This document shows, in pieces, positions 40,601 through 52,700 of a stretch of DNA of 64,000 nucleotides. A model generated the notes under the pieces. The model had not been told where the DNA came from, did no database searches, and was given only the letters and a program-made list of their open reading frames with translations. The DNA comes from Saccopteryx bilineata (lineage: Eukaryota; Chordata; Mammalia; Chiroptera; Emballonuridae). The position numbers were made by a program, and so were the translations under genes. Where the stretch lies: the NCBI RefSeq assembly GCF_036850765.1, contig NC_089493.1, positions 298,398,349 through 298,462,348 on the forward strand, in the 5' to 3' direction. Positions within the stretch are counted from its first letter, which is position 1; the number at the start of each line of letters is the position of its first letter.

Positions 40601-43600
40601 AAGTCCTGTTACTGCGGGCAGTCAGGGGCCCAGCAGGTAATAACACGTATATATTCAGTACAAGAGGAAGTCCTGTTACTGCGGGCAGTCAGGGGCCGAG
40701 CAGGTAATAACACGTATATATTCGGTACAACAAGAGGAAGTCCTGTTACTGCAGGCAGTCAGGGGGCGCCAGGGAGTCTCCCCTACTGACCAAGACGGCG
40801 CAGGGGAGTTCTTACACCAAGCGCACCAAAAGCTACAAAGATGGACAGGACCTGAGCATGCCAAAAGCTAGCAAGACAACTGGACAGAGAAAGATCCTCC
40901 CCTCACTAACCCTACAGGAACCGCGGGCTGGAGGAGAAAGGGGAGTTGATCTTGGAGTCGGAAGTCCCCCAGACTCTAGGTCACAGCACCTGCCTCACAA
41001 TCTTGACTTCTGCTGTGGCAGCAGCTGACCCTGAGCTTGAGTCTGCAGTGACAGCAGCGGATCAAGAAAACATTTCAAAACCACTGTTGTAGCCGGGAAA
41101 ACTTCTATTTGCGTTTAATTTCGCCTGCAGGCTTGGAGTCTACCGCTGCTGGTACCGTGCGTGGAGGACAAGTCGGCAAGGTAAAACAGAAGCTCCTGGA
41201 TTCCCCAAATCTTTGAGCTGACGGTGAAGGCCTTTCCACTCAGGTGGCCCCTGCCTACCTTCCCCGGCTCACAGCCTCCTGATCCTGAGACTCCTCGGAC
41301 GCGGGAGACACTGTCAGAACCTCACGGGTGTGCTGTGGCGGGAGAATCTAGACCAGGGGTCCCCAAACTACGGCCAGCGGGCCACATGCGGCCCCCTGAG
41401 GCCATTTATCCGGCCCCCGCCGCACTTCCGGAAGGGGCACCTCTTTCACTGGTGGTCAGTGAGAGAGCACAGGATGCATCCTGTGTGCTGTATGTGGTGG
41501 CGCCACAAAGCGCAGCGATGCGGGACGCACGCATCAGGGCTCCGGAAGCGCGTCATATCACTTGTTACAGCTAGCATTGACAAATATGGAACCAGACACT
41601 GACCATCTCATTAGCCAAAAGCAGGCCCATAGTTCCCATTGAAATACTGGTCAGTTTGTTGATTTAAAACCTGTTCCTCAGAGAACCCAGAAATAAACCC
41701 ACAGTTCTATGGACAACTGATATTTGACAAAGGAGGCAAGGAAATACAATGGAGTAAAGACAGCCTCTTTAACAAATGGTGTTGGGAAAATTGGACAGCT
41801 ACCTGCAAAAAAATGAAACTAGATCACCAGCTTACACCACTCACAAAAATAAACTCAAAATGGATAAAAGACTTAAATGTAGGCCGTGAAACCATAAGCA
41901 TCTTAGAAGAAAACATAGGCAGTAAGCTCTCTGACATCTCTTGGAGCAATATATTTGCCGATTTATCTCCATGGGGAAGTGAAATAAAAGACAGGATAAA
42001 CAAATGGGACTATATCAAACTAAAAAGCTTTTGCACAGCTAAAGACAACAAGAGCAGAATAAAAAGACAAACTACACAATGGGAGAACATATTTGACAAT
42101 ACGTCTGATAAGGAGTTAATAACCAAAATTTATAAAGAACTCATAAATCTCAACACCAGGAAGACAAACAATCCAATCCAAAAATGGACAAAAGAGATGA
42201 ATAGACACTTCTCCAAAGAGGACATACAGATGGCCAATAGGCATATGAAAAAATGCTCAACATCACTAATCATTAGAGAAATGCAAATTAAAACCACAAT
42301 GAGATATCACCTCACACCAGTCAGAATGGCGCTCATCAACAAAACAACACAGAATAAGTGCTGGCGAGGATGTGGAGAAAAGGGAACCCTCCTGCACTGC
42401 TGGTGGGAATGCAGACTGGTGCAGCCTCTGTGGAAAACAGTATGGAGATTCCTCAAAAAACTGAAAATCGAACTGCCTTTTGACTCAGCTATCCCACTTT
42501 TAGGAATATACCCCAAGGACACCATAGAACGGCTCGAAAAGGAGAAATGCACCCCCATGTTTATGGCAGCATTGTTCACAATAGCGAAGATCTGGAAACA
42601 GCCCAAGTGTCCGTCAGAGGACGAGTGGATTAAAAAGCTTTGGTATATATATACTATGGAATACTACTCAGCCATAAGAAATGATGACATCGGATCATTT
42701 ACAATAACATGGATGGACCTTGACAACATTATACGGAGTGAAATAAGTAAATCAGAAAAAAAACTAAGAACTATATGAATCCATACATAGAAGGGACATA
42801 AAAATGAGACTCAGAGACATGAACAAGAATGTGATGGCAACAGGGGTGGGGGGTGGGAAGAAAAAAAAAATTTACCTGTTCTTTATTTTAAATATTGTAT
42901 TTGTTCCTGTTTTGTTTTTTTTTTTACTTTAAAATAAGATATGTGCAGTGTGCTTAGGGATTTGTTCATAGTTTTTTTATAGTCCGGCCCTCCAACAGTC
43001 TGAGGGACAGTGAACTGGCCCCCTGTGTAAAAAGTTGGGGGACCCCTGATCTAGACAGTGCTATCGAAATACCCGAAATGTCTACTTCACTAACCCAACT
43101 CATTCAAAACACCATTTCAACATATAAGCAATTTTTTTTTAAAAAGTGAGTCTTTTATTTGTATTCAGTCCCTGAAATCCACTGTATTTTTTAATATTCA
43201 GAGCACATCTCAGTGTGGGCTGACCAGCTCTCAAGTGCTCAGGAGCCCCGTGACTGGTGGCTGCCGTATCAGACAGGGTGGGTCTAGCGGCTCAGGAGCC
43301 CCGTGACTGGTGGCTGCCGAATCAAACGGGGTGGGTCTAGCAGCTCAGCGAGGGGGCAGCCAGACCTCCCGACACCTTCACACTGGGTCTGCTCATCTCC
43401 ACTCAGAGCTCTGCCGGCTCTGAAGGTCTGCAGGGTTCTGTCTCCTGAGAAACCAACTTACTAGACAGTTTTAAAAATACAGATAGATACATAGATGGGT
43501 GAAAGAATTGAATGAATGAAGAGGTCCGAGTGTGAGCTACTGCTGCTGACGCCAGAATTTGGTTAGAAGGAGGTCAAGTGAAGCGGAAGCAGCCCTGTTC

Positions 43601-46600
43601 TAACTTGTCTGAACAAGAACGCTTACTCACAGTAGTACCAGGAACTTGAAAAGAGGGATAAACGGAAGAGGAAGCTGCTGGTGTGAGTACCATGTTGCCA
43701 GACACATCATCACCACTTATATGACAAAATAAATTTATAATCTACTCCCATTGTAACCTCCTGAGAATTTTAAATTGCTTGGCAATAAATTTAATGCAAA
43801 CATCACTTGCGCAAAGACTGAAGAGGCAAAACATTTGTTATTGATTTATTTGACATTATTCTTTAATGTGTATGTAAAGTTTTTTTAAGCAATTTGGTTC
43901 TTAGGAAAGACATGTAGGAAAAATATGAAAATGTCAAGCAGCAGAGGAATTTAGGTTGACGTGAAATTTCAGCTGAATATAAATGCAACACCTTTTCATT
44001 CTTCCATTCTAATAATCATGCCCAAATCCCTAGCCAGGTTGCTGGAAAACCATCTGATGCTATTAGAAGCTAGATGATAAAAAATCTATAAAGATATTTA
44101 TTTTAACACTCCAAAAAAATAAAAACAACTTTATATCAGGTCTCAATAAATTCTGACCTCATATAAACCTAGTCCTGACTTCAGGGCAGAATAACAACCA
44201 CATTACCTGGTAAGACACCATGGTCACCTGTGCACATGGAGAAGATGCGGTCATACACCAGGTTGCCTGGGGGGAAAAGACAGCGTCAGGTTCGCCGTAA
44301 GTAAACAGAACAAACCTTTGCTCATTGAGGACACACACATCGCACAAACTTTAATTTGTGGTAGTATGCTGCCCCCTAGGGGACAAGTTGTAAGCCACGT
44401 TTTTTAGGTTTTGTTTTTAATAAAAGAGGAGACTTTTACTTTCTGGGAGAGGCACCTAGCCAGTGGCCAGCAAACTCATTAGCCAACAGAGCCAGATATC
44501 AACAGTACAAGGATTGAAATTTCTTTTGAGAGCCAATTTTTTTAAACTTAAACTACATAGGTAGATACATTCCTTATCGAGGTAGCGCCCGCACGTGGTA
44601 TCTCCAGGGCCAGAGAGCCGCGTGTGGCTCGGGAGCCGCGGTTGGCCGACCGCTGACCTAAGAGCACATTCTCCTCTTGGAGTCTTAGCTGGAACGCAGG
44701 GTCAAAGCGGCCTGGGATACCTCCATCCACTCCACAGAGCCTGGTCTACACCCCACTCTGGACGAGACTGCAAACAGGCAGCCCACAGACTGAGTCCAGC
44801 AGGGATCCACTTTGTCCAGCCCACCGGATAATGGCCCACAAAGTGTTTTAACATTTTTAAAATTAGTTGCCCACATGTAATAATTGGGAGAATTCACCTG
44901 AAAACCCAAATTTTCTGCTTCTTCACATACATACAATGTGCCGAAAACAGGCCCCTACCCCTATAGAATAAAAGTCAGCTAGAATCGATTAGCAGCTGCT
45001 CTGGAACGGCATGACCATCCAGTGTGCCCATCTCCACCACTCCCTACTGTCTCTCATTACCAGCTGGCTTCACTCATACCTGTGATCTGCCCGGTGCCCA
45101 GAGCATCGGAATTTGAGACTCAACTCCAAGTTCTACAAGGACGGAGACTCGTGTCTGTCTTGTACACTGACAGGTCCCCCGTACCCAGACTGGTCCCCGG
45201 CATACAACTGCAAAGACTCAGCTCTGCGGCTGTAGCTCAAAACAGCCACAGAGAGTATGTGAACAACGGATGTGCTTGCATTCCAATAAAACTTCATTTG
45301 CAAAAACAGGTGGGCGATCTGACTTCGTCTACAGGCCGACCCCTAACCCAGCACAAAACGGTCTGCTCATTCCCTGTGCTCGTGTGTCCCCTCCACCCTC
45401 TGGCTCCATCATCCGTGGCAGTGAAGAAACAGAGACCAGCATCAACCTGGACGCTGAGGTCACTGGTTCGAAACCCAAACCCCGGGCTTGTCTGGTCAAG
45501 GCACATATGGGAGTTGATGCTTCCTGCTCCTCCCCCTTCTCTCTCTCTCTTTCTCCCCCACCCCTCTAAAATGGATAAATAAATAAAGAGAATTCTTAAA
45601 GCTCCTCCCCCCTTCTCACTCTCTCTTTCCCCCACCCTCCTAAAATGAACAAAAAGAATTCTTTAAAAAAAAAAAAAAAGACACACATACCTTGTCCATA
45701 CATAGAAAAAGAGTCAGGAAAGTTATAAAGACCGTTTCTGGTCAAAGAACATGACATCAAATGTCACCATCAAGCAATGACACAATGCTAGGATTATGGC
45801 AACAAGCCAGCCAAACCAAGAGGAGCCATCCAGATACCTCTTCCAGTGTGGAGTACTTTACACTACAGTCACCGAAAGACACCTGCTGAAAATGCACATT
45901 CCCGGGGCCAGCACAGGGCATGTGCTCCGGTTGGGGCACAAGCAGGAGTTTGTGTCTATCTCCCCTCCTCTCACTTAGAAAAGAAAAAAGCATCCTTGTT
46001 AATAAGCGAGAGTGTGTGTGTGGGTGGGGGGTGATCTCCCCCGTGATTTGCCTAATTACTTAAACCACAACAGAACCTAATTTGAAGCAACTCCACTACC
46101 CAACTTCTAAAAAATAAAAAGTACTTCCCAGTTCAAAGATGAATATGACTAGTACTTACCAAATGTATCAAGTATGTCAGTGATAAGGACAAATTTGCTT
46201 GGGTAGAACTGAATAACACTTGTGTCCGAAAGAAGCTTTGAACACTAAGAAAAGATAAAAGAAAAATAATTCACTCTGTCATGTCCATGGTTGGAACAAT
46301 ACAAGCCTGGAAAATTAACAGTTCCTACAGACAAGTGCAGGTGCTGACCACGTGCCAAGCCCTTGCTAACCACTAAAAATATATATCATGATAAGCAAAA
46401 CTGCTGTGCTTTAGACAATGGGAGCGAGACTCACTCACAACAGTGCCAGTTAGGGAAGACACCACCACATTCCCAGGTAATCCAGAGGACCACGGAGTCT
46501 GCTCACACACTGAACTGCGGTCAGTGCTCAAGGTCACCAAGGGAAGTCAGTGACACGGCTCCCGCAGTGACTGTCCTCGCAGGTAACTCCCGTTTTGGTT

Positions 46601-46669
46601 GAAACTACTTTTCAGCACCGCCAGCTCTGGTTTATTTCAGGATGGTCTCAATTCTTAAACATTCTTCGT

Positions 46670-46709
<40 letters not shown>

Positions 46710-49700
46710 CAGAGAGAAACAAAGAGAGGGACAGAAGGGAGAGAACAGGAAGGGAGAGAAGCATCAATTCTTCGGTGTGGCTCCTTACTCTCCTTTGTTG
46801 CTCACTGATTGCTTTCTCATATGTGCCTTGACTGGGGGGCTGTCGTCTTTACTGTGAAATGACCCCGCAAGTAAATCTCCAGTTTCTTAAAACTAGCATC
46901 TGCCTCTTATACTCAGTCCCAAATTTCCCTCTAAAGAAAACAGGACAAGTTTCAAAGAGTACATGTTTCTCTGGAACTATGATCTTCAACGTTGGAAGAG
47001 TCTTGGTCCCGCAAGGACTTGCTCGATGTCCACGCTATCACTCCAGCCAGGGGCCATGGACATGTTCTGTACTCTTCACAGAAAACTGCAGCCACCTTGG
47101 CCTTAAATAACCCAGATTATGTCATTGTTTATAATCAGAAACAAAAAAATTGATTTCTATTTTGAAGAATTATTTAATGTCCCAGATTCTTTAAAAATTC
47201 AAGTCAGCATAAGAAACTAAAAAAACCATGCCCTATTTTATCATTCTACTGGTTGGCTCTCAGACAGAAAAATATCATTTAAAAAATATTTGGGCATTTA
47301 ATATGCCTTTCCAACCTGTAGAGAAGGGTTACAAATTCCTCCTATCAAGAAGGTTACATTGCCTGATTGGTGGTGGTATAGTGGATAAAAGTGTTGAGCT
47401 GGGATGCTAAGGTCCCAGGTTTAAGCCCTGAGGTTGCCAGCTTGAGCACGGGGTCACTAGCCTGAAACCCAAGGTCACTGGCTTGAGCAAGGGGTCACCG
47501 GCTTGGCTGGAGCCCCCAGTCAAGGCACATATGAGGAGCAATCAATGAACAACTAAATAGATGCAACTATGAATTGATGCTTCTCATCTCTCTCCCTTCC
47601 CCACGTACGCTCCCTCCCTCCCTCCTTCCCTCCTCCGTCCCTCTCCCTCTCACATACACTAAAAAAATAAAATAAAATAAAGTAGGTCACAAAGGGACAG
47701 GGGAGGAGAAGGCAGGACAGGGTCAGGGCTGATACATGGTGATGAAGGAGCGTGACTGGGGCTGGTGAACACAACACCCCATACAGAGGATGCAGTATAG
47801 AACTGTACACCTGGAACCTGTGTAATTTCATTAACCAAGATCACCACAGTAAATACAACAGAAAATATCTTTTAAGTAGGTTATCATCTGTTCTCACTTT
47901 GCTACCCAATATCTAAATTGTTAGACTCATCAAGTTTCTCCTTAGCATCACCACATGCCTAACAGTAAACAACGTGTGCAATTTGTAAAACATCCCCTTA
48001 TTCCACCCAAATGTTCCTGGAGGGGCAGGGAAAGGGAGGGACATGCAAGCTGTTGCAACAATGGTGTGACACCAGACGCGGCATTTGGAGGTACTCAGAA
48101 CTGTTTCCTCTGCCTTGCTTTGTGTTTTCCATACGCCCTTTATGAGTGTTCCAACTTAAACAAACCATTACCCCATGAGATTTCAGGGCTCGAAAAAGCA
48201 AACAACTCTGAACCTTAGAGACTGTTTACAATACACAGTTCTTGGTTCCTAGGATGTCACATCTCCCAGGCTCCTACACAGAGCCCCGCACCGATGAACT
48301 GCTGCCCACTGGGGAGGGGAGAGAGAATTCAAACAGACGACTTCAAATTAAACCCAGCGGGGGCTTCCCAACAACTCTGCACTGATTCTTCTCCTAAGCT
48401 GGTGTCAAAGAATATATATTTTATAAGAACAGAAAGCAGTTTTTTAATCCAAAGGTAAAGTTATAATAACGTTATGAATTGAAGTTACCTTTTAAATCAC
48501 AAATTTGAAGATTCCACAGGTTTTCAAAGCGTTGGTGCAGTTTCATAATCAGGCACCCCAGGATATATATTAAAAATGCAGATGCCCTGCTCCGTGCCAA
48601 GCCTACTCTGAAAGTCCTCCAGGGAGGCACCAGGAGACCAGCCCATTAACAAGGGCTGCAGGTGACAGCGTCACTGAATCTAGCTTCACTGAGCCACCAG
48701 AATGTGCAGCGGACTCTGGACGGACTGAGAGCCCTCCAGTCCAGTGTTCGGATCATCTGGGGAAGCTTTCGGAAACAGTGGTGCCTGGTCCCACTCCCAG
48801 AAACCCTGACAAGGCCACTCGGGGATGCAGCGTGGACTCGGGATCTCGCAAAGCTCCCACATGGTTCTAACATCCAGCTGAGGCTGAGAACACCGTCATA
48901 AACATTTTCTGAGGGACCCACCGATAAATTACTGTGCCTGAAATACTTGCTATCAAATTATTAACGTGCTAGAAAAATATTAAAAGGGTGTTTTCATTTC
49001 CAATTACAATATTCTAGAGGAATACTAGCAGCTTCTAATTAACTCGGGGTTTTTAAAAAATGGAATAACTAAAACGAATGGATCAACTGCAAGACAACCC
49101 CCTGGGGCTGAGCACTTACGAAGGGGGAATGCATGGAAGGACACAGACCAATTCCCCAGAGGACAGCTACTCCCCAGAGTATGTGACAAAAAGATTCAAT
49201 AAGAAAGATACAAGTAACATAAAAAATGAGCAAAAGGACCTAACAAGGTGATGGCGCAGTGGATAGAGTGTTGGACTGGGATGCGGAGGACCCAGGTTTG
49301 AAACCCCGAGGTTGCCAGCTTGAGCCCAGGCTCATCTGGCTTCAGCCAGGGCTCACCAGCTTTGTGGGGTCTCTGGCTTGAGTGTGGGACCATAGACATG
49401 ACCCCATGGTTGCTGGCTTGAGCAAGGGGTCACTCGCTCTGCTGGAGCCCCCTGTCAAAGCACATATGAAAAAGTGATCAATGAACAACTAAGGTGCCAC
49501 AACAAAGAACTGATGCTTCTCATCTCTCTCCCTTACTGTCTGTCTGCTCCTCCTTCCCTCCCTCTCAATCTCTCTCTCAAAAAAAAAAAAAAAAAAAGGA
49601 TATGTAGGGAGTGTTTCCTGGAATTGTACAGTGTACGACCTGTGTACCTGCACATGGTGGCTCTGGGATGAGCCATCTCATCGAAACACCACTTTACAGG

Positions 49701-52700
49701 AAGTATGTAAAATAGAACAGACAAAAAAAGTAGGGTAAGACCCTGAAGGCAGACCTCAGAAACCCCTGACTATCCACAGGGAGTTTGACGTAGTAAATTC
49801 TGCAATAGAAGAAAAATTCACTGGACCTGACCTGGATGACTATTTTTAGAGCCTTCACTTTCTGGTCTGAGGCCCAGGCGTCCTTCAGCGACTGGTCAAG
49901 CTCCTCTATGCGGTTCACATAGTCCTGCTGAGTCAAATTCAGCAGCTCCTTCTGGGATCCCTGTGGGTAGGAAGCAGGAAAGTGTAAGCACAACAGGTAA
50001 ACACTCTTTGACTTTTAATCCCATAAACAGTCTTGATTAAGCGTTGCTCTCTAAGTTTTCCTCATGTGCCCACCAGGGTTGGTAACTGTCTTGTGAACAA
50101 AGAGGCTGAATTTTCTGCAAAGATGGGCAGAGCACAGTGACTGAGAGACTGGCCTTGGAGGCAGGCCTGACCTAGGCCAGCTCCCAGCTTAGCCACTAAC
50201 TGCCACACGACTCAGGGTGAGCTCTTTCCTCCCAGCCTCACCTGTGAACAGAGACAACAAGGATGACAAATAGTTCTCGGGGCCTACTGTGCACTAGGCA
50301 CGGTACACCAGATGCTCAAGACACAAAGATCAGCAAAAAGACGTTATTTCTTTTATTCCTTAATTTTTATTTATTGATTTGGGGGAAGGGGAGAGGTTGC
50401 TCCACCCATCCTTGCATTCCCTGGTTGATTGCTGCACGCACCCCAACGGGAGAGCAAACCGAAGCCTCAGTGCGTCAGCACAAAGGTCTAACCAACCGAG
50501 TGAGTATTTCTGCACTAAGGGATTTTAAGGTACAGAGGACAAGACAGTCATTAACACACACTGAGATAGATCCCTGAAAGGAAATAGCAGCTCATGAACG
50601 CCTGGTGCCCATTCTGAGAACCACGACTATTTCATGCATTACTAAGGGGAAAAAAACTGCTGATCACTGACACGTAGCAAATGAAAGGCATGGCCCAGTT
50701 TCACGGCCCAAATGTTGGAGAAAAGATCTATCTAAGAATGGAAGAAACAAGGAAACAAAGAATGGACTCCAGACTGGTGGTCAGGAACGGTGTCTGGAGG
50801 GAGTGATGCTTGAGAGGCACCCTCAGGGGCGTTGAGGATCTACGCAGGCTGCGGGGGGGTGTTCACTGGACCCCACACCTGAGAAGGGCACTAAGGACAG
50901 AAAGACCACGGCAAACGCCTGTGGCAGAAGAGAGCAAGATCACGACGCAGGAGGGCAGCACAGTCCCCGACGCACAGGACACGCCCACTCATCCCGCCCG
51001 TCGTGGAGCCAGCTGCTCCACGCTCACAGGATTAACCCACGCGAGCAGACCACAGACCACAGGTTTTTATACGAGTGTCCCCTTGAAACCAAAGGGAAGA
51101 ACTCTGTTCAAGAATACAGCTAGACCCCTGCTGGACAGCTTGGTTGGTTAGAACATCGTCCTTAAGGACAGAGGTTGCTGGTTCATCCCCGGTCAAGGCA
51201 CATACAGGAAGCAAGCAAAGAATGCAACAACAAATGATGCTTCTCTTCCCCCTCCCCGCCCTCTCCCTTCTTCTTTCTTTTTCTCTAAAACTCAATGAAA
51301 ATTGAGCCCTGGCTGGATAGGCCGGTTGGTTGGAGTGTCGTCCCTACCTGTCTCACAAAAAAAACAGAAAACCCTCAGCAGTTCCCTCTGAGCAGCCAAG
51401 GTTGCCTGAGGATGTCTAGACTAAGGCTCTGGGGCATCCTAACGCAAAGTGTGTCCCGCCTGAATTGGGATATAATGGACTATTAGATTCTGCTGACAAC
51501 CCCAAACTCCGGTGTCACAGCTGCAAGTACTCTGAGCCAAGGGGCAGGGCACAGGGCAGAGCAATGCAACTGCCATATGGCCCGAGGTGGGTTTCAAGGC
51601 ACCCCGACTCCACTCACACAGCAGGTCCTTCATTCTCATTCTAACAGACGGGAGAATGGGTCCAGAAAAAGTGAATGGCCTGTTAATAAGCAGCAGAGCT
51701 AAGGCCTCTAGACTCAGAATAATGACGGTGACAGCAGCTAGTGTGTGCTGGTCTAAGCACTTCTTATACATGAACTCATCTGATACCTGTAACAACTCTA
51801 AAAGGCAGGTGCTATGTAGCACCCCCATTTCACAGATAAGTAAACTGAGGCACAGAGCTGTTAAGCAACTTGCCTAAAGCCACAGAATTACCAACAGTGA
51901 TATTCCAGAGTATGCCAACTCACCTGTCTCTAGAGGCCAGGGCTCATAAGTGCACTGAGACAGGAAGGACTGTCTGGGCACGCCCTGCTTGAGCGCGAGA
52001 ATATGGCCCACAGTAAGTAAGCAGAATCCAAGAGAAACAGAAATCTAGATTTACGTTAAATCTACAAATGTTTAAACGTTTTCTTAAATATTGTTATTTA
52101 TTGATTTTAGAGAGAGAGTGAGGAAGGGAGAAAGAGGGGTAGAGAAGGAGGAGGAGAGGGAGAGAGGGAGAGAGAGGGAGGGAAAGAGAGAGAGACACAT
52201 CAGTTTGTTGTTTCACTTGTCCACGCATTCACTGGCTGATTCTTGTCTGTGCCCTGACCAGGGACGAACCTGCACCCTTGGTGTATTGGTATGACGCCCC
52301 AACCGAGACACCAGGCCAGGGCTATCAATTTTTAAGATCTGGCAAATGAGTCATGGTTTTTGAAAGCAACGCAGACCCGTTACGAGTCCTGTGGGCCATA
52401 ATCAGCCAGCAGAGCAGCCATCTGCATCCTCTGTACAAGGCAAGACCTTTACCCTACGTTTCCCAGGGAGATGGCTCCAGCTGGCGTGTACAGGGAGTGA
52501 GATCCTGTCCCCAGACGGCCCGGGTTCACTTAGGCATCCCAGTGAAAAAAGACACCATCAGAAAACCAGCCTGGGGCCCTGGCCGGTTGGCTCAGCGGTA
52601 GAGCGTCGGCCTAGCGTGCGGAGGACCCGGGTTCGATTCCGGCCAGGGCACACAGGAGAAGCGCCCATTTGCTTCTCCACCCCTCCACCGCGCTTTCCCT

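Noticed and set aside
41813..42778. 321-residue plus-strand protein as a host gene
   Set aside because: It is the C-terminal part of LINE-1 ORF2 within a transposon nest.
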